From the NCBI GenBank assembly GCA_902763805.1, contig CACWTN010000002.1:1-64000 (forward strand): a stretch of DNA of 64,000 bases, in the 5' to 3' direction. The DNA comes from an uncultured bacterium (GTDB taxonomy: Bacteria; Cyanobacteriota; Vampirovibrionia; Gastranaerophilales; Gastranaerophilaceae). A program made the position numbers and the translations under genes. This document shows, in pieces, positions 30,201 to 38,728 of this stretch. The notes below the pieces were generated by a model that searched no databases, was not told the origin of the DNA, and worked only from the letters and a program-made list of their open reading frames with translations. Numbering within the stretch: position 1 is the first letter of the stretch; every line of letters begins with the position of its first letter.

Positions 30201-30328
30201 ATGCGTGAGCCGGTGTGAAGTGCCGGTGTCGGCTTGCCCGCCCCGCAGATGGCGGGGACAGGGGGCAAGACGAGCAGGGCACGAAACACTACGATGCCGC
30301 CGTTTCAAATCTGTGATTTGTCAGGCGG
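30201..30328 (-). repeat. GC-rich structured intergenic element, copy 1
   Basis: This is a sharply GC-rich island in AT-rich DNA. Read on the minus strand it starts with CCGCC...GGCGG closing an inner CAAATC/GATTTG stem that contains TTTGAAAC (30309-30302). It then has a nested hairpin (CTTGCCC 30233-30239 with GGGCAAG 30263-30269; CCCCGC/GCGGGG inside), and ends in CTCACGCAT (30209-30201). The element at 38729-38867 has the same TTTGAAAC and CTCACGCAT ends in the opposite orientation. It is either a mobile palindromic repeat or a structured RNA. Confidence 0.6.
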
Positions 30329-30377
30329 AAAAAAGATAAAAGACTTGATTTGGTTCATTAATCGGGCAAAAGATTTT

Positions 30378-30409
30378 CTAACAATACACTAACAATCTTT
30401 ATGTATAAT
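30378..30409 (+). promoter_or_regulatory. Pho-box-like direct repeat and -10 of the regulator gene
   Basis: CTAACAA (30378-30384), a 4-nt spacer, CTAACAA (30389-30395), then 8 nt, then TATAAT (30404-30409). The 7+4+7 layout replacing a -35 is the classic PhoB/PhoP promoter plan, and the half-site resembles the TTAACA of Gram-positive PhoP. The -10 ends 6 nt before the ATG at 30416. Confidence 0.75.
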
Positions 30410-30415
30410 AAAAAT

Positions 30416-31102
30416 ATGGATATATTTGGTGCGAAGATTTTAATAGTTGAAGATGAACCTCAGATTAACAGACTTGTTGAATTAGTACTTTTATCTGATG
30501 GGTTTTATAATGTGAAAAAAAACTTTGATGGAGCTGAAGCTCTTGAACTAATTAAATCTGATAAGCCTGACTTGGTTTTGCTAGATGTAATGTTACCTTC
30601 GATTGACGGTTTTTCTTTATGCAAAAAAATTAAAGAAGATGAATACTTAAAAAACATTCAAGTTATTATGCTTACTGCAAAGAAAATGGAAGAAGATGTT
30701 TTAGAGGGATTTGAAAGCGGTGCAATAGATTATATTTCAAAGCCTTTCAGCAACAAAATTCTGCTTGCAAGAGTAAAAGCACATTTGAAAAATATTAACT
30801 TTTCTTCGCACTCTTATCAAAATGTTAAAATTGATGATGTTAAAAAAGTTGTAACGATTGATGATAATGAAATTGAACTTACAAGGTTTGAATATAAGAT
30901 TTTAAAAATATTTATCTCTAATATAGGAACTGTTTTTTCTCGCTCACAGCTACTTTCTTATTTAAGAGGAGATGACGGATTTGATATCTCAGAAAGGGCA
31001 ATTGATGTTCAAATATTAAATTTAAGGAGAAAATTAGGTGAAGTTGGTTCAAACATTGAAACCATAAGAGGTGTCGGATACAAATTAAAGGAGCCGAGTT
31101 AA
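30416..31102 (+). CDS. PhoB/OmpR-family response regulator
   Basis: This protein has 228 residues from the ATG at 30416. I choose this start because the -10 hexamer occupies 30404-30409, so the ATG at 30401 lies within the promoter. The receiver domain has D57 (LLDVMLP) as phospho-acceptor, an acidic DE pair (VEDE), T-A and K (SKPF). The C-terminal winged helix of the OmpR type (about 125-225) ends RAIDVQILNLRRKL and IRGVGYKL. It is directly followed, with no gap, by its histidine kinase. The Pho-box-like repeat in its own promoter indicates autoregulation, and the Na/Pi cotransporter gene 6 kb downstream fits a phosphate-starvation role. PhoB is inferred from context; the sequence alone says OmpR family. 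Confidence 0.85.
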   Translation: MDIFGAKILIVEDEPQINRLVELVLLSDGFYNVKKNFDGAEALELIKSDKPDLVLLDVMLPSIDGFSLCKKIKEDEYLKNIQVIMLTAKKMEEDVLEGFESGAIDYISKPFSNKILLARVKAHLKNINFSSHSYQNVKIDDVKKVVTIDDNEIELTRFEYKILKIFISNIGTVFSRSQLLSYLRGDDGFDISERAIDVQILNLRRKLGEVGSNIETIRGVGYKLKEPS

Positions 31103-32404
31103 ATGAAAAAACGTGATTTATTTTGGCTAAAAAGAGTTTTAATAATACTATTTGTAGGTCTTATTTTTGTTTGGATATCTTTGCACAACATTACTCAATT
31201 CAACCAATCGTATATTCAAGAAGAAAAACATGAAATGGAAGTTTTCAAAAAGCAAATAGAATGGGTTGCAACTCCTCTTTTAAGAAAATCCGATATTAAA
31301 ACATTAGAAAAATATGCTCTTGATTTTTGGGATGATAAAGAATTTGCTTTCAAAATATTTGATAGTAATAAGAATTTGCTGGTTTCTTCCGATAATGAAA
31401 TAAGTACAGAGCAATATTTACAAAAACAGTATGAAATTAATATTGACGGAAAACCTTACTATATTGAAGTAGATTTATCTCAAGAGTCCGTAATGAATGC
31501 AATTGTTAAGGCTCAAAATAAAATTATGATTTTGTTCGGGTTAGGCATTCTTTGTCTGATTTTAGGTCTGATTCAAATATTTTATTCAGTAAGAAAATCT
31601 TTTAATACCCTAGAAGATAGTGTTATTCAGATTGCAAGAGGGGATTTTGATGTAAGTATTGAACTCCCGAAAAACGGACTGTTAAATGAACTTTCTCTTG
31701 CAATAATGAGAATGACTAACAGGCTTAAAAATCAAATTACAAGACTAACACAGCTTGAAGAATATCGAAAAGATTTTGTTTCAAACATGTCGCATGAAAT
31801 TAAAACTCCAATTACTGCAATAAATTCTGCTGTTGAATTAATAGAGGGAAATGGTGAAACAACCGATATACAAAAAGAGTGTTTTGATATAATAAAGTCT
31901 CAAACGTATTCTATTAATAGGCTAGTTGGTGATATTTTGACTCTTTCTGAAATTGATCTGGAAAAGACAAATGAACACAAAAATTTTAAAGTATTTAATT
32001 TAAATAGTGCCATTAATCAAGCTATATCTGTTCAACCAAAAGCAATTGTTTTCAGTAATAGCGAAAACATAGACGTTATAGGAAATGAAGAACTTGTAAT
32101 AACAATGATTTCAAATCTTTTATCGAATGCTATAAAGTATTCAGGCTCTGACAAAATAGAGGTTAATTTAACTAATGATAAGAATATAATAATTGAAGTT
32201 AAAGATTACGGGGTGGGAATTCCTGCAGAGCATTTGCCTAGAATTTTTGAAAGATTTTATCGGGTTGATAAAACCAGAAGCCGTCAAAGCGGCGGAACAG
32301 GTTTAGGGCTTGCGATAGTAAAACACATTGCAGAACTTCACAATTGGAAAATTGAAGTTGAAAGCAAAGTCGGAGTTGGTACAAGTTTTAGAATTATTAT
32401 TTAA
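31103..32404 (+). CDS. PhoR-like sensor histidine kinase
   Basis: This is a 433-residue protein. TM1 is at about 8-27, with an extracytoplasmic region of about 105 residues and TM2 at about 134-158. These are followed by HAMP, a HisKA domain with phospho-His231 in SHEIKTP, and an HATPase_c domain with the N box (SNLLSNAIKYS), G1 (DYGVGIP), F box (FERFYRVD) and G2 (GGTGLGLAIV). All kinase motifs are intact. The ATG follows the regulator's stop directly (TAA-ATG). It is co-transcribed with the response regulator from the Pho-box-like promoter. The short periplasmic domain has no recognised sensor fold, as in PhoR-type kinases that take their signal from the Pst/PhoU complex. Confidence 0.88.
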   Translation: MKKRDLFWLKRVLIILFVGLIFVWISLHNITQFNQSYIQEEKHEMEVFKKQIEWVATPLLRKSDIKTLEKYALDFWDDKEFAFKIFDSNKNLLVSSDNEISTEQYLQKQYEINIDGKPYYIEVDLSQESVMNAIVKAQNKIMILFGLGILCLILGLIQIFYSVRKSFNTLEDSVIQIARGDFDVSIELPKNGLLNELSLAIMRMTNRLKNQITRLTQLEEYRKDFVSNMSHEIKTPITAINSAVELIEGNGETTDIQKECFDIIKSQTYSINRLVGDILTLSEIDLEKTNEHKNFKVFNLNSAINQAISVQPKAIVFSNSENIDVIGNEELVITMISNLLSNAIKYSGSDKIEVNLTNDKNIIIEVKDYGVGIPAEHLPRIFERFYRVDKTRSRQSGGTGLGLAIVKHIAELHNWKIEVESKVGVGTSFRIII

Positions 32405-32405
32405 G

Positions 32406-32437
32406 CTAACAAATAACTAACATTATTTTTTTATAAT
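32406..32437 (+). promoter_or_regulatory. Pho-box-like promoter of the GH13 gene
   Basis: CTAACAA (32406-32412), 4 nt, CTAACAT (32417-32423), 8 nt, TATAAT (32432-32437). The geometry is identical to that in front of the response-regulator gene. The expected start site is about 15 nt before the ATG at 32459. Confidence 0.75.
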
Positions 32438-32458
32438 TATCCTGATTGGAAAATAATT

Positions 32459-34585
32459 ATGAAAAAATTATATATAATACTAGCAGTAATTTTATTGCTA
32501 TTTTGGGGAAATATAAATACTTTTGCTGAAGATTTAACCTCTGAAACTAATCAGGAAGTTGTTCAGGAAGAAAACGAGTTTTTTGTTGATTCTAAAATAC
32601 AAAAGGAAATAAAAACTTCAATACAAAATGTTTATGGGAAAGAAAGCGTCGAAGAAGTTTACAATAATTTGATAGAACACGCAAAAACAGCGATAAAAAA
32701 TCGTCCTCAAAAATTAAAAGAACAAGATATTAAAAGGACTTCGGACTGGTTCAAGGATGAAATAATCTACATGTTTTATGTGGATCAGTTCGGGGTAATT
32801 CAAAAAGATAAAAATAGCACATTTGAAGATACGACTCTAATGCTTAATTATCTTCAAGAGCTTGGTGTAACGACTCTTTACCTGCTTCCTTTTGTTGACA
32901 GTCCGATGGAGGATTCAGGGTTTGATGTTAAAAACCCGCAAGATGTAAGACGCGAGCTTGGCGGGATGGCGCAATTTGAAAACTTTATAAAATCTGCTAA
33001 AGAAAAAGGTTTTAAAATAAAAGCCGATTTGGTTTTAAATCATTTATCAGATAAGCATGAATGGTTTAAAAACTTGCAAAGAGGGGATTTAGAGTATTTA
33101 AACTATTTTATTTGGAGTAATAAAAAACCTGAATATAAAAAATACGTTGATGAAAAATTAGGAACGGTTGTTGAATACCAAGAGGATGATGGAACTATAT
33201 CAAAACGAAGATTGATTTTCCCGGAAAACACAGAAGATAATTGGCGAGAAGTAGGGGTAAATATAACAAATGAAGATGGAAAAAGCGAAACAAAAACATA
33301 TTATTTATACCATACCTTTTACCCCTTTCAGCTTGATATAAATTGGGAAAACCCTGAAATTTTATACTATACCCTTGATACAATAAGCACTTGGGCTAAT
33401 TTAGGAGTTGATATTTTCAGAATGGATGCAATTCCTTATTTATCGAAAGAAAAAGGCACAAATGCGGAAAATCAACCTAAAACTCACGCAATCGTAAATA
33501 TTTTGAGTAATTATATCCAACTGACAGCACCATCATCTGTTATACAGGTTGAAGCGTGTCAAGAACCAAAAGACATTGCTCCATATTTTGGGAAAAATCA
33601 TACCGTAAATATAAAAATTAATAACAGCGAAAAAGAACTGTATAGAACTTCGGAAGCTCAAATTGCTTACAATTTCCCATATATGAACGCTATTTGGGCA
33701 ACATTAATATCAGAAGATAAAAAATATTTTACTGATATTTATAAGAAAATGCCATCTGTTCCAAAAAATACAGCGTGGGGAGTTTTCTTAAGAGTACATG
33801 ACGAACTCACTTTAGAAATGGTAAATCCTGAAGTAAGAGAGCTTATTTTTCAGGATTTAGAGCCAAAGGGTGCCGAATTTAGAAAAGGATTTGGAGTATC
33901 CGGAAGACTAGCTAATTTTTTAGACAAAAATCCAAACAGAATAGAAATGGCTTTTTCTATCTTATTTTCAATTCCCGGAATTCCGATAATATACTATGGT
34001 GATGAAATCGGAATAGAAAACGATTACCAAAATGCTGAGAAACAAGCTAAAAAAAGAAGGGATAAATCTATGGGGGAAAAATCGGCTTTTGCAAAACTTC
34101 TTTCAGCCTTTGATTCTCGTGATATAAACAGAGGTTCTGTTCCGCAAAAACTTTTTTATGGCTCTCAATATGGGTGGTATGCATTTAACTCAAAAGTCTA
34201 TAACAAAGTTAAACACTTAATAAGTCTTAGAAAATCACTTCCTGTTATGTCCGATGGCAGTTTTGAAATATTAAAAACAACATCAAAAGAAAACTTTAGC
34301 TACATTAGAAAGAATAAAACACAAGAGATTCTTGTCATAAACAACCTTTCAAAAGACAAAATTGTAGCGGAAATTACTCTTCCTACCACAACAATTCTAA
34401 AAAATAATCGAAAAATTACAAGACTTAAAAACCTGATAAACGGGGATAATATCAGAGTGAATGTTTCACTTCAAAATAATACAATGCACCTAAGGGTAGC
34501 ACCATATCAAGTTCTTTGGCTTGATTTATCAGGGGTAAACAAAGGGGACGAAGCACTTGAAGAAAACGGAGCAAGTGATGGATAA
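32459..34585 (+). CDS. Secreted GH13 enzyme, trehalose-synthase/maltose-glucosyltransferase-like
   Basis: This is a 708-residue protein. A signal peptide (residues 1 to about 23) is followed by a helical spacer of about 60 residues, then a complete GH13 (beta/alpha)8 domain. The catalytic triad is visible: nucleophile D323 (DIFRMDAIPYL), acid/base E365 (IQVEACQ) and D448 (FLRVHDEL). The phrases ADLVLNHLSDKHEWF, HDELTLEM and the YYGDEIG end-strand match trehalose synthase (TreS, GH13_16), which interconverts maltose and trehalose. The C-terminal 110 residues form a beta domain. TreS is normally cytoplasmic, so export is odd. The enzyme may instead act on outside alpha-glucans. It is the first gene of an operon with an acyltransferase and is under the Pho-box-like promoter. 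Confidence 0.85.
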   Translation: MKKLYIILAVILLLFWGNINTFAEDLTSETNQEVVQEENEFFVDSKIQKEIKTSIQNVYGKESVEEVYNNLIEHAKTAIKNRPQKLKEQDIKRTSDWFKDEIIYMFYVDQFGVIQKDKNSTFEDTTLMLNYLQELGVTTLYLLPFVDSPMEDSGFDVKNPQDVRRELGGMAQFENFIKSAKEKGFKIKADLVLNHLSDKHEWFKNLQRGDLEYLNYFIWSNKKPEYKKYVDEKLGTVVEYQEDDGTISKRRLIFPENTEDNWREVGVNITNEDGKSETKTYYLYHTFYPFQLDINWENPEILYYTLDTISTWANLGVDIFRMDAIPYLSKEKGTNAENQPKTHAIVNILSNYIQLTAPSSVIQVEACQEPKDIAPYFGKNHTVNIKINNSEKELYRTSEAQIAYNFPYMNAIWATLISEDKKYFTDIYKKMPSVPKNTAWGVFLRVHDELTLEMVNPEVRELIFQDLEPKGAEFRKGFGVSGRLANFLDKNPNRIEMAFSILFSIPGIPIIYYGDEIGIENDYQNAEKQAKKRRDKSMGEKSAFAKLLSAFDSRDINRGSVPQKLFYGSQYGWYAFNSKVYNKVKHLISLRKSLPVMSDGSFEILKTTSKENFSYIRKNKTQEILVINNLSKDKIVAEITLPTTTILKNNRKITRLKNLINGDNIRVNVSLQNNTMHLRVAPYQVLWLDLSGVNKGDEALEENGASDG

Positions 34586-35675
34586 TAAGAAAAAAACATT
34601 TCTTAATTATATAAACGTATTCAGAGGTCTTGCGATTCTTTTAATTATTGCAGGACACACTATGCAATTTGGAGAAAGTTCAACTCTTATTCATAAAATC
34701 TGCTGTGAAATTATCTGTGGCGGAACGACTCTTTTTATATTTATTTCCGGTTTTTTATTTCAGCATCTTTCATCAAAATTTGAATACAAAACTTATCTAA
34801 CTAAAAAATGGACAAATGTTGTAATGCCGTATTTTTTGACTTCAATTATCGGCATTCTGTTTTGTTTTATTTACCCCCAAACTTACGGAAACTCTTTTTA
34901 TGGCTTAAATCCTATACTGCAAATACCAATGTTTCTTACTACAGGAAGAATTCATAATACACCTGCTTGGTTTATTCCGATGATAATTTTGTTCTTTTTC
35001 TGTTCGTGGTTTTTATTAAAATTGGAGCAAAAAGGCTGGTTGTACAAATTATTACCGCTGATGTTTATAATTACTCTTGTTTGCCCTAGAGTAGACGTAG
35101 ACTATAATTCAATAATGAATTTATCTTATACAAAAAAATATTTAGCGTGTTTAGGATACGTTTTTAACGGATTTATTCATTTTTTTTCTTTGTATGTTTT
35201 TGGAATGTTTTGTTCTAAACATAAAGAGGTTATTGACAATTTTTACAACAAAAGACTACTGCTTTGGATTTTAATGATTATTCTTGCAGGTGTAAATGTA
35301 TATTTATCATATAAGGGGATTTATTCAAGTTTTACAATCTCTAAAACAATCCTTACAATGCTTATTTTAGGGTACCTAAAAAACTATGATAATTGGATTA
35401 TGGTAAAACCATTATTAAATAAAACTTTGGACATTATAGCAAAATACAGCTTCGGACTGTTTTTTGTTCATTGGTACTGGTTTTTTGTTTATAATCAAAT
35501 TTTTAACCTAGAAAAAGTTATTCCTCTAAATGATAATTATATTGCAGTTTTTGGATTTGTTATTATAAGATTTTTAGCAGTAACAATTCTTTCTATGCTT
35601 TCTCTTTATTTGGGTAAAAAGATAATTATATTAATAAACAAAAGTGCAAATACAAGAATGTTTTTGGGAGTGTAA
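34578..35675 (+). CDS. Acyltransferase 3 family membrane protein
   Basis: This protein has about 365 residues from the ATG at 34578, preceded by GGAG. A start 21 nt earlier would lie deeper in the upstream gene. It has about ten TM helices. The conserved N-terminal motif FRGLAILLIIAGHTM carries the family's essential Arg and His, and FIFISGFLF follows. These enzymes move acetyl, succinyl or other acyl groups across the membrane onto sugars or lipids. The 8-nt overlap with the GH13 gene shows translational coupling. A joint role in modifying a glycan under phosphate limitation is inference. Confidence 0.85.
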   Translation: MDNKKKTFLNYINVFRGLAILLIIAGHTMQFGESSTLIHKICCEIICGGTTLFIFISGFLFQHLSSKFEYKTYLTKKWTNVVMPYFLTSIIGILFCFIYPQTYGNSFYGLNPILQIPMFLTTGRIHNTPAWFIPMIILFFFCSWFLLKLEQKGWLYKLLPLMFIITLVCPRVDVDYNSIMNLSYTKKYLACLGYVFNGFIHFFSLYVFGMFCSKHKEVIDNFYNKRLLLWILMIILAGVNVYLSYKGIYSSFTISKTILTMLILGYLKNYDNWIMVKPLLNKTLDIIAKYSFGLFFVHWYWFFVYNQIFNLEKVIPLNDNYIAVFGFVIIRFLAVTILSMLSLYLGKKIIILINKSANTRMFLGV

Positions 35676-35730
35676 AAATATTCTTATTCACGCTTACCCC
35701 TCCACGTTTATCCCTTTTCATTTACCCTCC

Positions 35731-35762
35731 CTAACAATATACTAACAATTCTAATTTATACT
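35731..35762 (+). promoter_or_regulatory. Third Pho-box-like promoter
   Basis: CTAACAA (35731-35737), 4 nt, CTAACAA (35742-35748), 8 nt, TATACT (35757-35762). The spacing is the same as at 30378 and 32406. It would drive the small membrane protein and, by read-through, the Na/Pi cotransporter. Confidence 0.75.
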
Positions 35763-35846
35763 TAGAATAAAAGGGTAGAAAAAATTAGCAATTAATAGAA
35801 TGAAATATAAATGCTCACCCCTAAAATATAGAAAAAGGATATGTAA

Positions 35847-36458
35847 ATGCTAGCAAAAATAACCCCAATTAACTTTAAATCTAAAGAAACGACTAAGCCA
35901 AGCATTAAGTCAATAATCGGTGCTGTCGGAGGAACAGCAATACCTTTAGCAATAATAATGAAACAAAGAAAAATTAAAAATCCGCTTAAAATGGAATATG
36001 GCTTGCAAGATATGTTAGTACTTTCAGCAGCTTCTGTTGGGGGAGGAGTTGCAGCAGGGATGATTGGAGAAGATAAACAAACAAGAAAAAGTCAATTAAA
36101 AGAAGGTGTTTTTCAATTTTTAAATGCGTCAATTCCCACTTGGATAATAGGTGGAGTGCTTAAACTACCTGAGTCCAGTCATAAGTTTAATAATGCACCA
36201 ACAAAAATATTTTCTGTTATTGGCGGGCTTGTTGTAGGTATGTTTGGTGCAGCACATGTTTCAAATCTTATTTTTGACCCTAAAGACAAAGAACCTGATA
36301 GAAAATTGACCTTTAAAGACTGTATTGTAAACGCTGATGATGTTTTAGGAGCTTTGGTATTAGCAAAATTTCCGCTTATAGAGAAATTACATTTGGATAA
36401 ATTATTACCTGCAATATATGCATATTGTGGGATAAGAGCAGGGAATGCGAAGGGGTAG
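35847..36458 (+). CDS. Small membrane protein with N-terminal INFKS motif
   Basis: This is a 203-residue protein with AAAGGA 9 nt before the ATG. It has glycine-rich hydrophobic segments at about 23-38, 55-72, 93-106 and 121-138, and no recognised family. Its N-terminus, ITPINFKSKE, resembles the xFKG motif of two other unassigned proteins in the window (45706-46308 and 61714-63660). It is driven by the third Pho-box-like promoter and lies 80 nt upstream of the Na/Pi cotransporter, so it is a candidate phosphate-starvation membrane protein. Its function is unknown. Confidence 0.7.
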   Translation: MLAKITPINFKSKETTKPSIKSIIGAVGGTAIPLAIIMKQRKIKNPLKMEYGLQDMLVLSAASVGGGVAAGMIGEDKQTRKSQLKEGVFQFLNASIPTWIIGGVLKLPESSHKFNNAPTKIFSVIGGLVVGMFGAAHVSNLIFDPKDKEPDRKLTFKDCIVNADDVLGALVLAKFPLIEKLHLDKLLPAIYAYCGIRAGNAKG

Positions 36459-36469
36459 ATGACAGAATT

Positions 36470-36505
36470 CCCTCGCCCCTTGAGGGAGAGGGTTAGGGTG
36501 AGGGG
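36470..36505. repeat. CCCTC-type intergenic palindromic repeat
   Basis: The sequence starts CCCTCGCCCCTTGAGGGAGA and ends GGTTAGGGTGAGGGG. It is a C-rich/G-rich imperfect palindrome of the sort scattered between genes in many genomes. It sits between the small membrane protein and the cotransporter and contrasts with the AT-rich surroundings. It may attenuate transcription between the two genes. Confidence 0.55.
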
Positions 36506-36538
36506 TAAAGTTTTAATAACAAAACAAAGAAAGGAAGT

Positions 36539-38308
36539 ATGATGGATATTTTTTCAATATTTACGCTAATAGGAGGACTTGCATTTTTCCTTTTTGGAAT
36601 TTCTTTGATGTCCTCAGGATTAGAAAAAATTGCAGGGGGCAAATTAGAACAACTTTTAAAGAAAATGACCTCTAATCCCATTAAAAGTTTTGCACTCGGT
36701 GCGTTTATAACAGCTGTTATCCAATCATCTTCTGCTGTTACCGTCATGTTAGTCGGACTTGTTAATTCCGGAATTATGAACTTATCCCAAACTGTAACTG
36801 TTATAATGGGGGCTAATGTGGGAACAACAATTACCGCTTGGCTTTTGAGCTTAACAGCTATTCAAGAAAGTGCAGGCTGGTTCTTCAAGCTCTTAAAACC
36901 TGAATCTTTTTCACCCATTCTTGCGTTTGTTGGAATTTGTATGATTATGATATCAAAGAAAAACAGTAGAAAAAATGCAGGTTCTGTTTTAATGGGATTT
37001 GCGATTTTAATGTACGGTATGGAACTTATGTCAGGCGCAATGGCACCATTAGCAGACGTTCCGCAATTTAAAAATATGATGACTGCTTTTTCTAATCCGA
37101 TTTTAGGTTTAATAGCCGGTATCGTTATTACAATGATTATTCAAAGTTCATCGGCTTCAGTTGGTATTTTACAAGCATTATCCTTAAGCGGAAGTGTAAC
37201 TTGGGGAGCTGCAATACCTATTATTTTAGGACAAAACATTGGAACATGCATTTCAGCAATTTTAGCAAGTATAGGGGTAAACACTAATGCAAAAAGAGTT
37301 GCGGGAGTACATATTATATTTAATATTTTAGGTGTTGGTATTTATTTACCGTTCTTATTGTTTATTCAAACTTTTTTTAATCTAAAATTCTTCAATACTA
37401 ATATTAATCCGTTTGGAATAGCAGTCTTTCACACGATATTTAATATTTCAATAGCTTTTATTTTACTTCCTTTTGCTAAAATTATTGAAAGACTTGCGGT
37501 TAAATATATTCCTGAAAGTCAAGTAAAAACAGATAAAATAGTTTTTCTTGACGAAAGACTACTGTTAAATCCATCATTTGCTATATCAGAAGCTTTTAGA
37601 AAGACTCTAAATATGGCAAAACTTGTTGAACATAACCTCAAATATTCAACAAAAATGTTAAAGAATTTTCACCAAAAAAAAGCTGAACAAATTAGAGAAA
37701 ATGAGGTACAAATTGATACTTATGAAGATAAACTTGATTCTTTCCTCTTAAAACTTTCAGGGAAAGAACTTGCAGATGAAGATAATGAAAAAATATCACA
37801 AATGCTCCTTACTATCGGGGATTATGAAAGAATTGGCGACCACGCTTCTAATATTCTTAAAATTGCAGAAAAGTTAAATGATATGGACAAAAATTTATCT
37901 GAGGAAGCAATTATTGAGTTAAAAACAATAGTTAACGCTGTTTTAGAAATATATTTAATTGCACTAAATTCTTATGCAGAAAATGATTTACAGCTTGCTT
38001 ATAAAGTTGAGCCATTAGAAGCCGTAATTAAAAAAGGAGTTCGCAGAGCAAAAAACAATCATATCCAAAGACTTAAGGAAGGGAAATGTACTCCGGAAGT
38101 CAGTTTTTTATTCTCGGATTTATTGAATGAATTAAGACGTACAGCTGCTCACGCAGAAAATATTGCAATGAGTGTAATTCAGCTCTACGACAGAAGTTTT
38201 GATAAACACGAATATAACCATAGAAATAAGGAAGATGATTTAGAATTCAATATGCGATATCAGGATTATAAATCAAGATACCGAATTTCTAAGAAAAATA
38301 TTATCTAG
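36539..38308 (+). CDS. Na/Pi cotransporter family protein with PhoU-like C-terminal domain
   Basis: This is a 589-residue protein. It has two inverted PNaS repeats, each with the QSSS signature (AVIQSSSAVTVML at about 60-72 and MIIQSSSASVGIL at about 200-212), paired with GANVGTTITAWL and GQNIGTCISAIL, across about nine TM helices. From about 340 to 565 the protein is a cytoplasmic PhoU-like helical bundle (LLTIGDYERIGDHASNI). The family imports phosphate with sodium, and the PhoU part is thought to gate or sense. AAGGAAG precedes the ATG. It is the strongest reason for reading the nearby two-component system as PhoB/PhoR. A terminator follows at 38405. Confidence 0.9.
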   Translation: MMDIFSIFTLIGGLAFFLFGISLMSSGLEKIAGGKLEQLLKKMTSNPIKSFALGAFITAVIQSSSAVTVMLVGLVNSGIMNLSQTVTVIMGANVGTTITAWLLSLTAIQESAGWFFKLLKPESFSPILAFVGICMIMISKKNSRKNAGSVLMGFAILMYGMELMSGAMAPLADVPQFKNMMTAFSNPILGLIAGIVITMIIQSSSASVGILQALSLSGSVTWGAAIPIILGQNIGTCISAILASIGVNTNAKRVAGVHIIFNILGVGIYLPFLLFIQTFFNLKFFNTNINPFGIAVFHTIFNISIAFILLPFAKIIERLAVKYIPESQVKTDKIVFLDERLLLNPSFAISEAFRKTLNMAKLVEHNLKYSTKMLKNFHQKKAEQIRENEVQIDTYEDKLDSFLLKLSGKELADEDNEKISQMLLTIGDYERIGDHASNILKIAEKLNDMDKNLSEEAIIELKTIVNAVLEIYLIALNSYAENDLQLAYKVEPLEAVIKKGVRRAKNNHIQRLKEGKCTPEVSFLFSDLLNELRRTAAHAENIAMSVIQLYDRSFDKHEYNHRNKEDDLEFNMRYQDYKSRYRISKKNII

Positions 38309-38404
38309 TGTCAAACAATATTCAAGGGTAAATATTTTACCATCAGAACTAAATTGTAACACTCTTATTTACAAATCTTTTCACAGATTCATTAATGGAT
38401 AGCC

Positions 38405-38434
38405 AGCTTCAGATTCAGAAACAGAAGCTTTTTT
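38405..38434 (+). terminator. Rho-independent terminator of the cotransporter transcript
   Basis: AGCTTC (38405-38410) pairs with GAAGCT (38424-38429), and six Ts follow (38429-38434). It lies about 100 nt after the cotransporter stop. Confidence 0.6.
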
Positions 38435-38491
38435 CAAAACATTTTTCTCTACATTCTTTTATAACAGATAGCAAAAAAATAATTCATCTCT

Positions 38492-38537
38492 ATCTCATAG
38501 TTAATTTAATCTTGTTCTGTATGTTAAATTACATCAG
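38492..38537 (+). repeat. 46-bp dispersed repeat, copy 2
   Basis: This is the second copy of the element at 29834-29879 (42 of 46 identical, same orientation, 8.66 kb apart). It lies about 190 bp upstream of the second GC-rich element. Confidence 0.75.
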
Positions 38538-38728
38538 AGACTTTTTGTCAAAAGGCTCTTTCTGGCATTTTGATGGTCCACAAAAATAGTTCAAATATAA
38601 TAACAGTAAGTGATTAATATGCTTCAAATCATATCTAACCATTAATTCTATTAAATTTCAGGCTTAGATGTAAATTTCTCTTAACAAATTATAGGTAAAA
38701 TCTCAAAATGTGTACAATATAAAATATA

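Larger units (their letters stand above)
29743..30377. other. Gene-free spacer between defence island and Pho-type regulon
   Basis: There is no credible coding region. Short ORFs here have no start signals and follow the GC-rich element. The spacer holds an inverted repeat GACATA...TATGTC (29805-29830) upstream of the Septu-like operon, a 46-bp repeat (29834-29879), nested inverted repeats of TTTTTGCAC (30023-30153) and a GC-rich structured element (30201-30328). Confidence 0.6.

Noticed and set aside
30086-30339. Two opposing ORFs of about 67 codons over the GC-rich element
   Set aside because: Their composition follows the palindromic element (Arg/Pro/Cys-rich), they have no ribosome-binding sites, and neither is conserved in the second copy at 38729-38867.
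26796-30377. Retron (ATPase + HNH + msDNA)
   Set aside because: No reverse transcriptase gene occurs in or next to the pair, so the structured spacer cannot be called an msr-msd region.
29834-38537. att sites of an integrative element
   Set aside because: No integrase, recombinase or tRNA target lies between or beside the copies, and the enclosed genes look like host phosphate-response genes.
38395-38589. 64-codon plus-strand ORF after the cotransporter
   Set aside because: It begins inside the terminator hairpin and runs through the 46-bp repeat. It has no ribosome-binding site.
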